From contig OZ022257.1 of the NCBI GenBank assembly GCA_963978905.1, positions 12,608,509 through 12,672,508 of the forward strand: a DNA stretch of 64,000 bases. Direction: 5' to 3'. This DNA is from Trichostrongylus colubriformis (Eukaryota > Nematoda > Chromadorea > Rhabditida > Trichostrongylidae). Position 1 is the stretch's first letter. Every line of letters starts with the position of its first letter. The position numbers and the translations under genes were made by a program. Shown here in pieces: positions 37,601 through 47,699 of the stretch. The notes under the pieces were generated by a model, which was not told the origin of the DNA, did no database searches, and saw only the letters and a program-made list of their open reading frames with translations.

Positions 37601-39661
37601 GCTGTTGAAAAAGACGGCCCTTATAAAGCCCGAGAGCGCTCATTTTCAATCGCAGACCTTGTGTCGCTTACATAGTAAAATGCAGTCGTAAGATGTCGCA
37701 AAGCATGGCCGCCGTCAGACTTCGCGATTTTGCGATACTGCGATTTTGCGACGGCGCACTATCGCAAGTGATACTACGACCACAAGATTGGGCAATGCCG
37801 CAACCTCACGTGCGGAACCGCGACACCGCAAAATCGCAAAATCGCATAGTCTACGGCGGCTTGTGTATGCGACCTCATCCAAGTCGCGCGGATGTGCCAT
37901 GAGCATACGCCGAAATCGACCTGTTCATTAGTATGTCCCTAATGCTTACAATTAAAATATGATCATGAAAAATTAAGGTTGATTCCGAGGTCGAACTCAA
38001 ATCCGACATAGTGAACGAAGCCTTGAAGGATAAACCTGACGAGAAAGCAAAAAGGTACAAAGTTCATTACCACTGTCTTCGAGCTTTCTTTTTTATTTGC
38101 TCAGCGCTTACACGCAATTTGTGATTTGGTATATGATATGATTTATGATGTATGATATACTTATGATAATGTGATTTATGAATACAAACCTTTGAATATA
38201 GAACTTTAAATATAAACCGTCATTGTTTGAAGAGAAATATCACAACTATTCCGCTATGATGAAGGGCAATCGACTAGGAAAAGGTGTTTTCATGCCTCTA
38301 TAAAATTCTTTCCGAGATGGCTGCTCTATTTGAAATGTGATTGTACCACAAAATTTTGGTAGCGCTAGCTCATACCGTTCAGGCTCGCTAACTGGGCAAA
38401 CGCGGGAAGCAAGTCGTCACTCGAGCAACAAGCACCATTTACGTGGTCACGATCCATGAAAGGCGGAACCGAATCTGGTACGCCTCCTGATCAAACTCAT
38501 GATGTGTCAGTTTCTGTGAAAGTGACGCGTCAGCGATCTTCTGATGAAGCTAGATCCTCCCTTCACTCTTTCATGACTGTTGCATGAATGCTCATATTAA
38601 AGTACATTTGTAAAATGTGTTCAGGCACTGGAAAGAAGGCCATTGACAACTGGAAGCAAACGTTGAAGAATGTACAGAAATCCAAGTAAATTTTGTATAA
38701 TTTATTTCGAAAAAAAGGTATTATATGTACATTAGATATCAGTACTACTAGGTTGTCGGGAAAGTTCTTTCGTTTTTAAAAACTGGTTTTTTTTCCTCAA
38801 ACCTGCTTTCCAGCAATTTCTTCTGTACATATATACATATGTAGTACAAGTCCACACGCATCTATAGGTATTATTGTCTTCCATCTCCCGGATAACCTTT
38901 TTCGGCAAAATAAACATATCAAGGGTCAATCTCATTTTCAATACAAAAATTTTTCTTTGAATGGCGCTAGATAGGGAAAGGAAAAGATGGTAGTTCGATG
39001 GAGCAAGATCAGGGCTATAAGGTGGATGGGGTAGCACTTCTCATTCGAGCTCGAGAATTTTTTGGTGAGCCAATTTTTTGGCGAGTCTTCCCACATATTG
39101 AAAAAGTGACTCGCCAAAAATTTCTCGAGCTTGAATGGGAATTGCTACCCCATCCACCTTATAGCACTGATCTTGCTCCATCGGATTACCATCTTTTCCC
39201 TTCCCTATCTAACGCCATTCAAAAAAAAGTCTTCGGTATTTGAGATGACATTGACCTTTGATATATTTATTTTGCCGAAAAAGGTTATCCGGAAGATGAA
39301 GGGCAATAATGCCTATAGATGCGTGAGGACTTGTATGTGCTACATATATATGTACAGAAAAAGTTGCTGGAAAGCAGTTTTAGGGAGAAAAGCAAGTTTT
39401 TGAAAAACGAAAGAACTTTCCCGACAACCTAATATATTATATGTAAATATCTTCGCCTTGTTTTGCGAATTACCGATCGCAATAGAATGACACAGACGTC
39501 TTGAATGAAAAGAAATAGCCGTAAAAATGTGATATTTCAGGAAAGAAGCTTCACGTAGGCGAGCCAAGGATATCGACAATAAAAGTCGTTGGGTATTTCC
39601 ATTAAGTTTTCTCGGTTTCAATGCTGTTTACTGGTCCTACTACCTTCACTTCAAATCATGA
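28646..39661 (+). CDS. Cys-loop ligand-gated chloride channel subunit, 15 exons
   Basis: Exons: 28646-28713, 29040-29146, 30093-30163, 30257-30324, 30857-30947, 31025-31169, 32672-32806, 33405-33507, 33971-34082, 35108-35154, 35594-35649, 35707-35813, 36465-36572, 37978-38054, 39541-39661. All phases agree, giving 471 residues. In order: signal peptide (1-23); extracellular domain with TMDFQLDVYFQQFW (80-93) and MWHPDVYFANARIAEFH (118-134); 15-residue Cys-loop C163-C177; second disulfide pair C222/C233 as in glycine and glutamate-gated channels; M1 about 250-268; PAR (274-276) before M2, the anion-selective signature; M2 ending TLSTQANAARMALPE; M3 with KAIDVWMGACM; charged loop; M4 about 449-467. 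It is a plasma-membrane pentameric channel subunit, probably Cl- selective; the ligand cannot be read. Uncertain points: exons 11/12 could be continuous, exon 13 could end at 36545, and exon 8 uses a TTTGAG acceptor. Confidence 0.92.
29814..30003. mobile_element. MITE, family E (CATACTTTGCGC), in channel intron 2
   Basis: GGCTGCGTTCATACTTTGCGC on the left and GCAAAGTATGAATG on the right are inverted. Family E also occurs at 34491, 35893, 40648, 51204, 56961 and 61314. The long + strand ORF 29750-30214 crosses it and exon 3. Confidence 0.65.
30541..30688. mobile_element. MITE, family F (GAGGTCGAATTTCCGC), in channel intron 4
   Basis: CGAGGTCGAATTTCCGC and GCGGAAATTCGACCTCG are the inverted ends; the interior is GC-rich. 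A related copy is at 36888-37113. Confidence 0.75.
31790..31930. repeat. Dispersed TCGAGAATTTCTCGA repeat, in channel intron 6
   Basis: Contains CTGTCGAGAAATTCTCGAC and CCCGGTGTACCC. The same words in varied form occur near 9.9, 28.03, 45.9 and 46.2 kb. Weakly bounded. Confidence 0.45.
33080..33240. mobile_element. Diverged family B MITE, in channel intron 7
   Basis: GACGCGATAGTGCGAGCTATG and GCGAATTTTCTTCCCTAATGG link it to family B (2552). Only one end is well kept. Confidence 0.5.
33536..33775. mobile_element. MITE related to family D, in channel intron 8
   Basis: The inverted ends are GGGTGTGTTCAGATATGACA and TGTCATATCTGCACACACCC. It shares GTGCCAGTGGCAGGGCATGG with the copy at 36.9-37.1 kb. 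Confidence 0.75.
34491..34841. mobile_element. MITE, family E, nested hairpins, in channel intron 9
   Basis: TAGGCCGCTTTCATACTTTG and its inverse close the element. Inside, ATAATGCGCAGCGTTTGCAA and CCAATCACACTACAG are mirrored, and a GAAGCGGCCAC core repeats, so it folds as nested hairpins. Confidence 0.8.
35893..36066. mobile_element. MITE, family E, in channel intron 12
   Basis: AAGGCCGCGTTCATACTTTG begins it and AAAGTATGAACGCG ends it, just after exon 12. Confidence 0.65.
36888..37113. mobile_element. MITE, family F, in channel intron 13
   Basis: Ends CGCGAGGTCAACTTTTCGC and GCGGAAATTCGACCTCGCG. The interior shares TCGCTTGAAGGCTGCCATGC and CACTCGCACCCGCCGCGCC with family D. Confidence 0.75.
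37707..37861. mobile_element. MITE, family C, copy 3, in channel intron 13
   Basis: GGCCGCCGTCAGACTTCGCG begins it and CTACGGCGGC ends it, with the family's GCGATTTTGCG words inside. Confidence 0.8.
38748..39432. mobile_element. Fold-back mariner derivative, in channel intron 14
   Basis: The ends CTAGGTTGTCGGGAAAGTTC and its inverse are flanked by TA. Both arms encode the same transposase C-terminus: the minus strand reads LPHPPYSPDLAPSNYHLF, the plus strand LPHPPYSTDLAPSDYHLF, each followed by a FDIFILPKKVI-like stretch. It is thus an inverted duplication of a mariner 3' end, not a simple deletion. Confidence 0.85.
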
Positions 39662-39779
39662 TCTCGTTATTTCTTGTTTGTTGTCTTTATTGTGGAGTAA
39701 TATCATTTCTGTGATAAACAATTTAGGTTATTCGGTGTTTTTGCTTAAACTGTGATATTTTTAGCTATTCGGGTAATCC

Positions 39780-40100
39780 GCTATGAGTTGTCGCACTCAC
39801 GATCAGTTTTCGACCAAATTTGAAAAGGATTTTCAGTATTTTGTGTGATGAGGGCTTTTTATCGACCCCTCGTTTGGGAAAACTTCTGTTTTTTTTCGGT
39901 TGCATCGACCACGTGATCACGTCATTCGTGATCTCAATGTACTCATTCGTTGAATCCCCGAAGGGCATAGAAAATGATGCTACGGTGGAGTTGACTCGCA
40001 AACTCAGAATCACCTCGTATGAGCATTTTAAAAATGAAGAGTGGCCAAATTTACGGCCACATTCTGCCGTCATGCCTTGCCTTTTTGCCATTTTTACGGT
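39780..40100. repeat. Dispersed repeat shared with 46.6-46.8 kb
   Basis: GATGAGGGCTTTTTATCGACCCCTCG, with TCTGTTTTTTTTCGG and a GACCACGTGATCACGTCATT segment, matches about 46700-46830 with changes. The CACGTGATCACGT stretch is partly palindromic. No gene is recognised. Confidence 0.55.
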
Positions 40101-40119
40101 AGATAACCACTAGTATATT

Positions 40120-40640
40120 GACATCTGCTGAGTATGGCAGTGGCGGGTAATCAACATTCACCCACTCCAAGCCATCGATTTAGTACCACCGACATGACTC
40201 TTCTGGACTCGGAAATTTTCATTTTTCCTCATAGCTCCCGGACTCTGGCATGTGCTGGAGGTCACCAATGGTGCTACTGGAGCTAAAGGGGGGGGGGGGC
40301 ACTAGACAAAAGCATAAGTCACGCTCAATTTCTGCTCATAGGCACACTCAAGGTTATTTATTGCCTAGATACAGCTAACTAACTAAAAACGATTAAGTTA
40401 TTCTTCTATTAGTATATTACGAAGAGTTACCCAGCCCTAACAACCACTTGAGGGTTCGCCTAAGCCTAAGAAAATGGAATCTCCTTCCTCAAGACTTAGA
40501 CTAACCTAGAATGGAAAAAAGCACGAACTTACTTTATCAGAATCGTTTCTATGCAGATTCGAATCCGTTTCGGCTAACGCTATGACTTCTCTGCGCTCTA
40601 GTCATAGCATTAGAGACGCAGACAACATTGTACCGCCATC
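40120..40640. other. No recognised gene
   Basis: No long ORF. Contains a G9 tract near 40.29 kb. Confidence 0.4.
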
Positions 40641-40647
40641 CTCCTAA

Positions 40648-40738
40648 GGCCGCTTCCATACTTTGCGCACCGACGCCGTCACGCGCGTGACGCCGGCACG
40701 CGCGTGACGGCGTCGGTGCGCAAAGTATGGAAGCGGCC
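40648..40738. repeat. Perfect 42-bp-arm hairpin, family E minimal element
   Basis: Two exact 42-bp inverted arms beginning GGCCGCTTCCATACTTTGCG enclose a 7-nt loop (ACGCCGG). The whole element is 91 bp. It is the shortest and best preserved member of family E. Confidence 0.9.
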
Positions 40739-41207
40739 TAACACCAGAAGCACACACACACCAATCATTTTAGAATCAGAGTAGCTATGATCATGATACA
40801 TCGTCAAAAGTAATTAGTCCTTAGAAGAATAGCCCAATTTCTTATTGGTTTTCTTGCACACTCAGTGAAGAAGCGTGACGAAAATATCCCTTGACGGTGT
40901 CTCACGCCTTATTTTAGACACAGGATAACGTCAACGCTTCAAAACTCAGTAACATACGGTGCATACCCTCAACTCGCGGTCAAAGCGTCGCACGCGAGAC
41001 GCCGCTACGCGAATTTTCAGTCCAATGGCATACATGCGTTCAGCGCAGTAGCATATTAAGGTGTATTGCGAGCTTCTATCATTGAAGTTCATTGCGTGCC
41101 ATTGCTGGGGTGTGTGCCAATAAGGCAGAAAAACCATTTTCCACCCGAAAATGCGACCCTCTCCAAAGACTCTTCGACACATACCTGAGCTCGCACAAAC
41201 CCCATTA

Positions 41208-41430
41208 GGGTCAAATAAAGTCGGGGGGGGGGACGCAACTTTGCGTCGACGTCGAAGCTTCTTTCCCTCCCTAAGCTAGGGCTAAAATTTATATCCCTCC
41301 TCCCACATGAAAAAGTATCTGCCAAAGCATAGGTTTTATCTGCTTTAGCCTAAGCCTAGGGAGGGAGAGAAGCTTTGAGGTCGGTGGAAATTTTGCGTTC
41401 CCCCCCCCCTCCCCCGACTTTATTTGACCC
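41208..41430. mobile_element. MITE with GGGTCAAATAAAGTCGGGGG ends, copy 2
   Basis: Close match to 1014-1233, including the ACTTTGCGTCGACGTCGA block and both G/C tracts. Confidence 0.8.
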
Positions 41431-41439
41431 CCCATTTTT

Positions 41440-43400
41440 AAGCATAACTCATCCGCGCGGCTCTGTTCGATATTTAGTGAGGCAGGACGCCGCGGAGGAT
41501 CGGTATTTCATTTTTCAAATTTTTTTCGTCACATCGTTTTGATTTTCGTGTTTTGCTGCACTGCATGGCACCTCCGGTTCTTTTTCAGTGGGCGACTGAA
41601 TCGTAGTTCTGCTGCTTCTGGGTGAAATGTGTAAGGTATTGACCTGAACCAACCATTTTATGCTTCTTTCGATATTCATTCTCAATGTTCTTCCCCACTA
41701 GCTTCACTTTGAACGCTGATGTTGTAGCTGTTGCGATGAATGGAGGAGTGCATTCATCTTCCGCGGGAACTGGTTTCGTTCCATTTCACAGCTGCTAACG
41801 TGTAATGTGATTTGCTACGATTTGAAAAGGATTATTATTCAGGTTTCTCGCTTACCACGACCTCGAGCTCGTTGTACATGAAGTGCGCAAATGACTTTTT
41901 ACTTCACTATCTTGCAATGGCATGGCTCGGATCCGAATTCAACAATGCCACTCAGGTTCCAGACATGGCTATAAAGTACTTCCTATTGTGTAATTTCAAT
42001 TGCAAGGCAAAAAAATATAGGGGATCTGAGACAGAGTGCCACCTGCGACGCGTATATATAAGACTGGGCTCACAGGGTGTGTAGCCTTACGTTGCATTTC
42101 CGCGCGGGCGCGCGTAGCCAGTGGGATTTCTTCGCGTGTGATTGCGTACCTTGCGTACACACCCTTTAAAGTTTTACGCCCAAATTTCTAGTTTTTCTTT
42201 TACTTTTTATGTTACTATTTTGTCTTTTTGGGGCGCAAAAGTTACTTTTTTCATGGTACCAGCCCCTTCCTTCCAGAGGGGAATTCCAACCGACCGCGGC
42301 AAATTGTGCTGATGGTGCCGCGAGTGCGACGCTGCAAGGCGAAAATTCGAAATAAGACTACACACCTGGGCTCGCCAGGTCGAGTGTAAGGGCCGTGGAG
42401 TTGGAGTTGAAGCGACTGCAGTTAGCCGTGTAACTATTCCGATGTCTTTACAGTGAATACTCTAAAAGCATGTGGGAAGAATGATTTTCCCTTCGTGGCT
42501 GCCTTCTCAGCGCAAAATCCACGTTATCTGTGTCCCATTGTGCGACGAGGAGGTCGCGTTCCATGTATGGCTAAGGCGTCGTTTTCTATGCAAATTCCCG
42601 AATTCATGACTTCTCGCGCACTTTCTATGATCCAATTCTCAGGTTCAGCCTGTCGCCTGTCCGCCGCGTCCTTTCGTCCCCTCCACATCGACACTATCAC
42701 CGTCATAACCCGCCTTTCCGACGAAACCTTTCGCTTAAAAAATACCAAATGTCGCACCTAAACTCCATACATAATGAAAATAACTTGCTACATAATAGGT
42801 ATCATCGAAGCGATTTGTTAATAATTTTTTATTGAATAATTTTTTAGTGAATTTATTCTTAGTAGTGCGGACTGGTTACCATTGCTGACCACACTTTCTT
42901 CCTTTTTTCTCGGAACTATTCTTCTTGTCCATGTGTCTTCGATACCAACTGCTCTCTCCCTCTTTCCCTTATTTTCAGACTTCCTTTTGTATTTTGCTTC
43001 ACTTGCACGACACTGTTCAAACCTTCGAACTGGCTCGTTCAGCTCCCTTAAATGTGGATTAGCAAGATGCTTATCGCTACGATGGCCTTATTGTTCAAAA
43101 CCTGTTGATTCCACCCCTGAACAGCATCCGATAATTGATAAGCCCTACGTCATCCGTCGTCCCGAAGACAAAAAATCGATATCGTTGTCGATATCTCGGG
43201 ACTGAGATAAACGGGTTCTCCTAACCGCAGCATGGCGAGATGACCACGGATCTTAGATAAGGGAAACATTTTCGTATGGCTGTTATTGAAGTGAGAAATC
43301 GCTACGATCGTTCAGAATCTCCTTTCTCTTTTTTCGAACTTTTTTCGAAAAACTTCGTCACTCTATCATTTCTCACTTTTTTTTGTAGAGAATAACTTTT
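41440..43400. other. No recognised gene
   Basis: Several 90-107 codon ORFs (41.8-42.1, 42.45-42.76 on both strands, 42.88-43.2 kb) lack domains and splice partners that I could find. Confidence 0.4.
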
Positions 43401-43408
43401 TCTTATTG

Positions 43409-43593
43409 ATTGTTTTTCTTTTGTATGCCAACACGAGGTTAGATGTGGAACCTTTATTGGCCTGATGTTTCGACCTTCTCGTCTTCTTCAGAGGCCCAAG
43501 ATTCCACCAGCGGAGCAGCAGCTCACGCCTTAGTCACATGTGTCAGTGAAGGTTCCACAACTAACCTCGTGTTGGCATACAAAAGGAAAACAA
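43409..43593. mobile_element. MITE with CAACACGAGGTTAG ends
   Basis: TTTTGTATGCCAACACGAGG and its inverse bound the element. The interior has TTTCGACCTTCTCGTCTTCT, linking it to the element at 13562-14042. Confidence 0.75.
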
Positions 43594-43997
43594 TCGACAA
43601 CTATGCCGAGGTTTCAACAAGGGAGAGCATGGGAGCTTTTTCTTATTGTTTGTACTTCGATATCATCGATCTCTTACTGATAATCTGGGAAGCTATGAGA
43701 GTTGGCACCAGCAAACTTTGGGGAGATCATGGCAAGTACAATATATATGAACTCACGAGATGTTACAGTTCGACTACTACCGGAGTTGGGTCCTGGAGCG
43801 ATGTTGGCGTCACACACCATACTTTGACCATAATCGTTTCGAGACCCAGTTAACACGGCGTTCCTAGTTCGTACCAATTGCGTTGCGCACCACCCAATTT
43901 TCTATCCTTAGGGTCTACACAAAAGGTGTAAAAATGAAGTAAATATTTGGTATCTTACCCCATGGGGATGGCTAAACTCCATCTACGCTCTCCAAAG

Positions 43998-44215
43998 TTT
44001 CGGGTGTGGGCCATTGGAACAAAAACCTCGCCTGACCGCGTGAGGCGATGCGTCGTATTAGTTGGATACCGGGGAGGACACTGAAAATGAGGCGTGAAAC
44101 ACCATCATCGCTTTAGGATCAGCTTACAAGTCGTTCCTAGTTGGCAGCCATTGCGTCGCATGCCGGGTTCGCGACGCGTATTTTCTGTCTAAATTGCACG
44201 CATTCTGAGTCTGGT
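43998..44215. mobile_element. Diverged family B MITE
   Basis: The left end GTGTGGGCCATTGGAACA and right end GCGTATTTTCTGTCTAAATT resemble inverted family B ends; the centre has GGCGTGAAACACCATCATCG as in the 2.6-kb copy. The stop codon of the candidate minus-strand gene lies inside its right end. Confidence 0.55.
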
Positions 44216-44850
44216 GCAATAGGTGGGGTGGGGTGGACTTCTAGGTGACAGTTCAATGAAACCGTTTTGACGCACAGAATAGTCCATTTTCTGAAAATCC
44301 AGAGGACAGAATCCCGTCGTTTTGTCTTCACAAGGTAGGATGCTTGTCGATTCTTACAGGAACACCATTCAAGGCTCAATGAAGTCTAGGCTGCTGGGAA
44401 TCGATCTTTATTTCGTGACCTTCGTATTTCCACATTTGCAAAGTCATCGGAACAGACCTAAATGTGAACATTTCACCTGGAGGAGGTTTCGATTAATTTC
44501 GTCTTGACGAAAGCAACGTGAATCATCATCGAAACGTCGTCCTACTACTTTTTCCTTCCGAATAACTTGTTCTACCAATTGTTCGAGCGCGCCTCGACCA
44601 ATCGACGCGAATATTTCTTCGAATTGCCTCATGTCTTCCCCACAAAAATGCGAAAACCTTTCAAGTTCTTCCTTATATTAGCTTTCAGCACGCATTATGC
44701 TTCAATTGTCTTTCCAGCATTTTAGAGCTATCCTCTTCACAGTTCAAGAGGTCCCATCTTTATCCTAGAAGAGACTACCTTGAATTTCTTTTATCAGCAA
44801 GGACTTACAAGAAGTGGGAAGATTTCTACGATTGTCTTGATTCGCATCAT
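44189..44850 (-). CDS. Candidate small three-exon gene, unknown product
   Basis: Minus-strand exons 44850-44809, 44671-44477 and 44290-44189 are all phase 0 and give 112 residues. Exon 1 encodes MMRIKTIVEIFPLL, ends at a strong GTAAGT donor, and is preceded by AGTTTTAG 5 bp before the ATG, a possible spliced-leader site. Exon 2 is a charged 65-codon frame with ERFSHFCGEDMRQFEEIF and LEQLVEQVIRKEK, probably helical. Exon 3 follows a good TGGATTTTCAG acceptor (KMDYSVRQNGFIEL). The exon 2 acceptor (AATATAAG) is weak. Without splicing after exon 2 it would end ten codons later. No family is recognised. Confidence 0.42.
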
Positions 44851-44859
44851 ATTTCCTAA

Positions 44860-46835
44860 AACTATTTGAATTTTGTGGGTTGACATGTGAGTACTGTAAC
44901 TCACCAGATTTAAGTGCCCGTCATGGAAAGAGTCTGTGTAGCTGACAAGTTTTAAGCGTCCGCTATTATATATAGCTAACTACAAGCCCTCCACAGTAAC
45001 CCCCTACAACAGGTTAGAGCATCCTAGCTGCATGGTTGACGCCTTTAATTATGTGTACGGCTTATAGCTGCTGAAGGCTCATGGATATCTTGAACTCGAT
45101 TGAAAATTCGTGCCCGAACCACGTACAGTTTTCTCCTTGCTCCTGCGTCCTCTTCATGTGAGCCACTTGCTATACATCTTTTTATGCTCAGAATTCGAGA
45201 ACCAACAGTTGTCTATCACCTTTCTGCACTCTAATTGGCTGGATAGACATTTATGGCGAGAGTTCAAAATATTCCGTAAGCGACGCTGAGAGGGATTTTT
45301 AGTATGTTACGGTCACGGTTTCTCTGTCCACTTACTCATTTATTCATTTATTTATATAGTAAAATGAAAATGGCGCCCACAAAATGAGTCAGAATTTGTG
45401 GAACATGGAATCCACGATAAGTGGGAAAAATGGTTTCATTTTAATAATTTCTCGGAAGATCCATTGCATACCTGACCTCAGTAGGGAGATCACTCACTAG
45501 GGAGGCCAGGTATGCATCGGTTAGTCCTATCCCACGCACTGACTTTTTGTTCTAGCCATTCTTCTCTGTCGCTATGTTATTCATTTTCCCGTCTTCCTTT
45601 GAGATTCTTCAATTTTCCCACCCAAACACCTGTGTCTGCGCTCTCTTTTGTGTTACTTTGTGCTTTTTCGACAATTTTCTCCCACATCCGCAAGACCACT
45701 TCTCGCTCACACGTCACTTCACCTCAATGTCCTCACATTGAGATCAAAAAACACTGCGGAAATCGCGATTCCGCATGTACGGCTATTCCAATCCATCAGA
45801 GGTACCACGTCATTTTTGGCAAGTCTTTATACCACGCTGTTGAAGCTGAGGGAGATTCCATACTCTTTCGTTTTTGTTATAACCCATCAGAACTGTGAAG
45901 CAAACAGGGTACACCGGGAGTCGAGGATTCCTCGACAGGAAGGTCCTATTTGAATGGTGGTAGGAGGGTCGTAATTGCAGAGGTCAGCAATGGTCCTAGG
46001 ATGGGTGATGAGCGGAACGTGCTGTTAGCTGACCTAGTTAGTAAGAAAATGTGGTTGAATATGAGTGTTAAACACAAAGATACAGTAATAAAATACTTAG
46101 TTATACTGTGCAATTAGCAATTTTCTGATATTGTGTAGGTTAGGAAGACTTTGAAAGGGGTGGTCATATTTGGGTACCCGTCGAGGGGGGTTGCACTGAG
46201 TCGGCCATCCTCCTCGACACATCGGTGTGCTCTGGAAACAAATCATCATGCATGGGCTAAAGAATCCTCAAGAGAGGGTTGTATTATTTGATATTGCGGA
46301 TTGGAAAAAGGCGGTCGCATTTGATGATCGCTTATCAGTAGCTACTGCTATTTTGGATTGAAAATGGCTGAGCGGCTTAAGAAAAAATATTTCATTCGAT
46401 AATAATGGCACTTTGCTGGGTGGTAGTGTAAAATACGATTATCGATCGAAAACTTCTTTATAGAAACCACTCCCTGCTACACCAACACCTAATAAATCAG
46501 TGATCATTGATAGGCCCAAAAGGTTCGTTCAAGGTAGGAAACTGGGGAGAGTCGTATTTCTCAAAAACTTTATTCAACGTAATGCTTAACAGAGGCAGTC
46601 TACAGTGAGTGGAGCGAATGTTATTCGACGATAGAGGTATGTATGTAGATAGGAAATAAGGAATGGGTTTTGAATAGAATTTTCGGGTGATTTTCTGAAA
46701 TCTATGCAATACGGGCTTTCTGTCGAACCCTCATTTTACGAGATTTCTGTTTTTCGGCTGCATTGACTACATACATGATCACATCACCCGTGATCTGCAG
46801 TGCATTCATTCGTAGACTCGCAGGCTCAGAAATAC
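44860..46835. other. No recognised gene; dispersed repeats
   Basis: The ORF at 45512-45898 (+) is serine/leucine-rich with no clear domain. 45.9-46.3 kb carries the GTACACCGGGAGTCGAGG dispersed repeat. 46.70-46.83 kb matches 39.83-39.97 kb. Confidence 0.4.
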
Positions 46836-46838
46836 CTA

Positions 46839-47692
46839 TTAGGTTGGAACATAATTTCTGTCACACAATGACAAAAAATTTCAAATTTATTTTTCTTTAT
46901 TTGTGTCTAACTTCAATTAACAAAATATGCACCATTATGATCAACAATATATTGCTAACGAGTAGGGAGATTATACATAGATGCCTTGCTTATAGAAGTC
47001 TGGAGATTTCTGGTCGAAGAAAGTCTGGAGGCCGATTTTGAGATCATCGTCATCTTTGAACTGCCGTCCATCGAGGAAGTGGCTCAGAGATCGGTATAGG
47101 TGGTAGTCAGTTGGGGCCATGTCCGGAGATTACGGTGGACGGGGGAGCTTCGTTTAACCAAGGTCCTGGATCCTTTGACACGCCAACTTTGCCACATGTG
47201 GGTGAGCGTTATCGTGGGGGAAGAGGTCTTGGTCCATTTTTCCGGTAAGTATTGCCGCTCCGGTGTCCAAATTGCCTGCAGTAGAGATCGGCAGTGGCTG
47301 TCGTGTTGGATGGTAACAGTTTCCTATTTTTTTTGAAAATTTTCAAAAAAAAGTTTTTTCTCAATGCAATTTTTTGAAATTTTTCCTGTTCCAATTTGAG
47401 CCGATCGAGCCATCGGGCTGCTGCCATATGAGAGACAGTACCTGGGTCCATCGACTGCTTAATTTTGTTAGTGGCCTCGCATGCTGAGAAATCGAGCGGT
47501 GTTCGTGAATTTCGCACCTTTCGCGAAATTGCCGTAAATTCACTGCTAGTTGAAGCCGTTGAGAATATGAATGTGCTATTCAGAAGCCCTTTTCAGACGC
47601 TTCATATACCCCCCACTACCAATACTCCCGAAGCTTCCACAGTTTTCCCCAAGGAAAAGAAAAAGTGTGACAGAAATTATGTTCCAACCTAA
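46839..47692 (-). mobile_element. Decayed mariner with perfect 28-bp ends
   Basis: The inverted ends begin TTAGGTTGGAACATAATTTC and continue TGTCACAC on both sides (28 bp). The minus strand carries broken transposase pieces: PHDNAHPHVAKLACQRI, SPDMAPTDYHLYRSLSHFLD and FKDDDDLKIGLQTFF. Several stops interrupt it. At 854 bp it is a deletion derivative, but its ends are better kept than its coding part. Confidence 0.85.
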
Positions 47693-47699
47693 AAGTATC

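Noticed and set aside
38629..38690. Exon-like frame TGKKAIDNWKQTLKNVQKSK after a TTCAG
   Set aside because: Phase does not match channel exon 14, and the M4 exon at 39541 does; treated as coincidence or an unrelated remnant.
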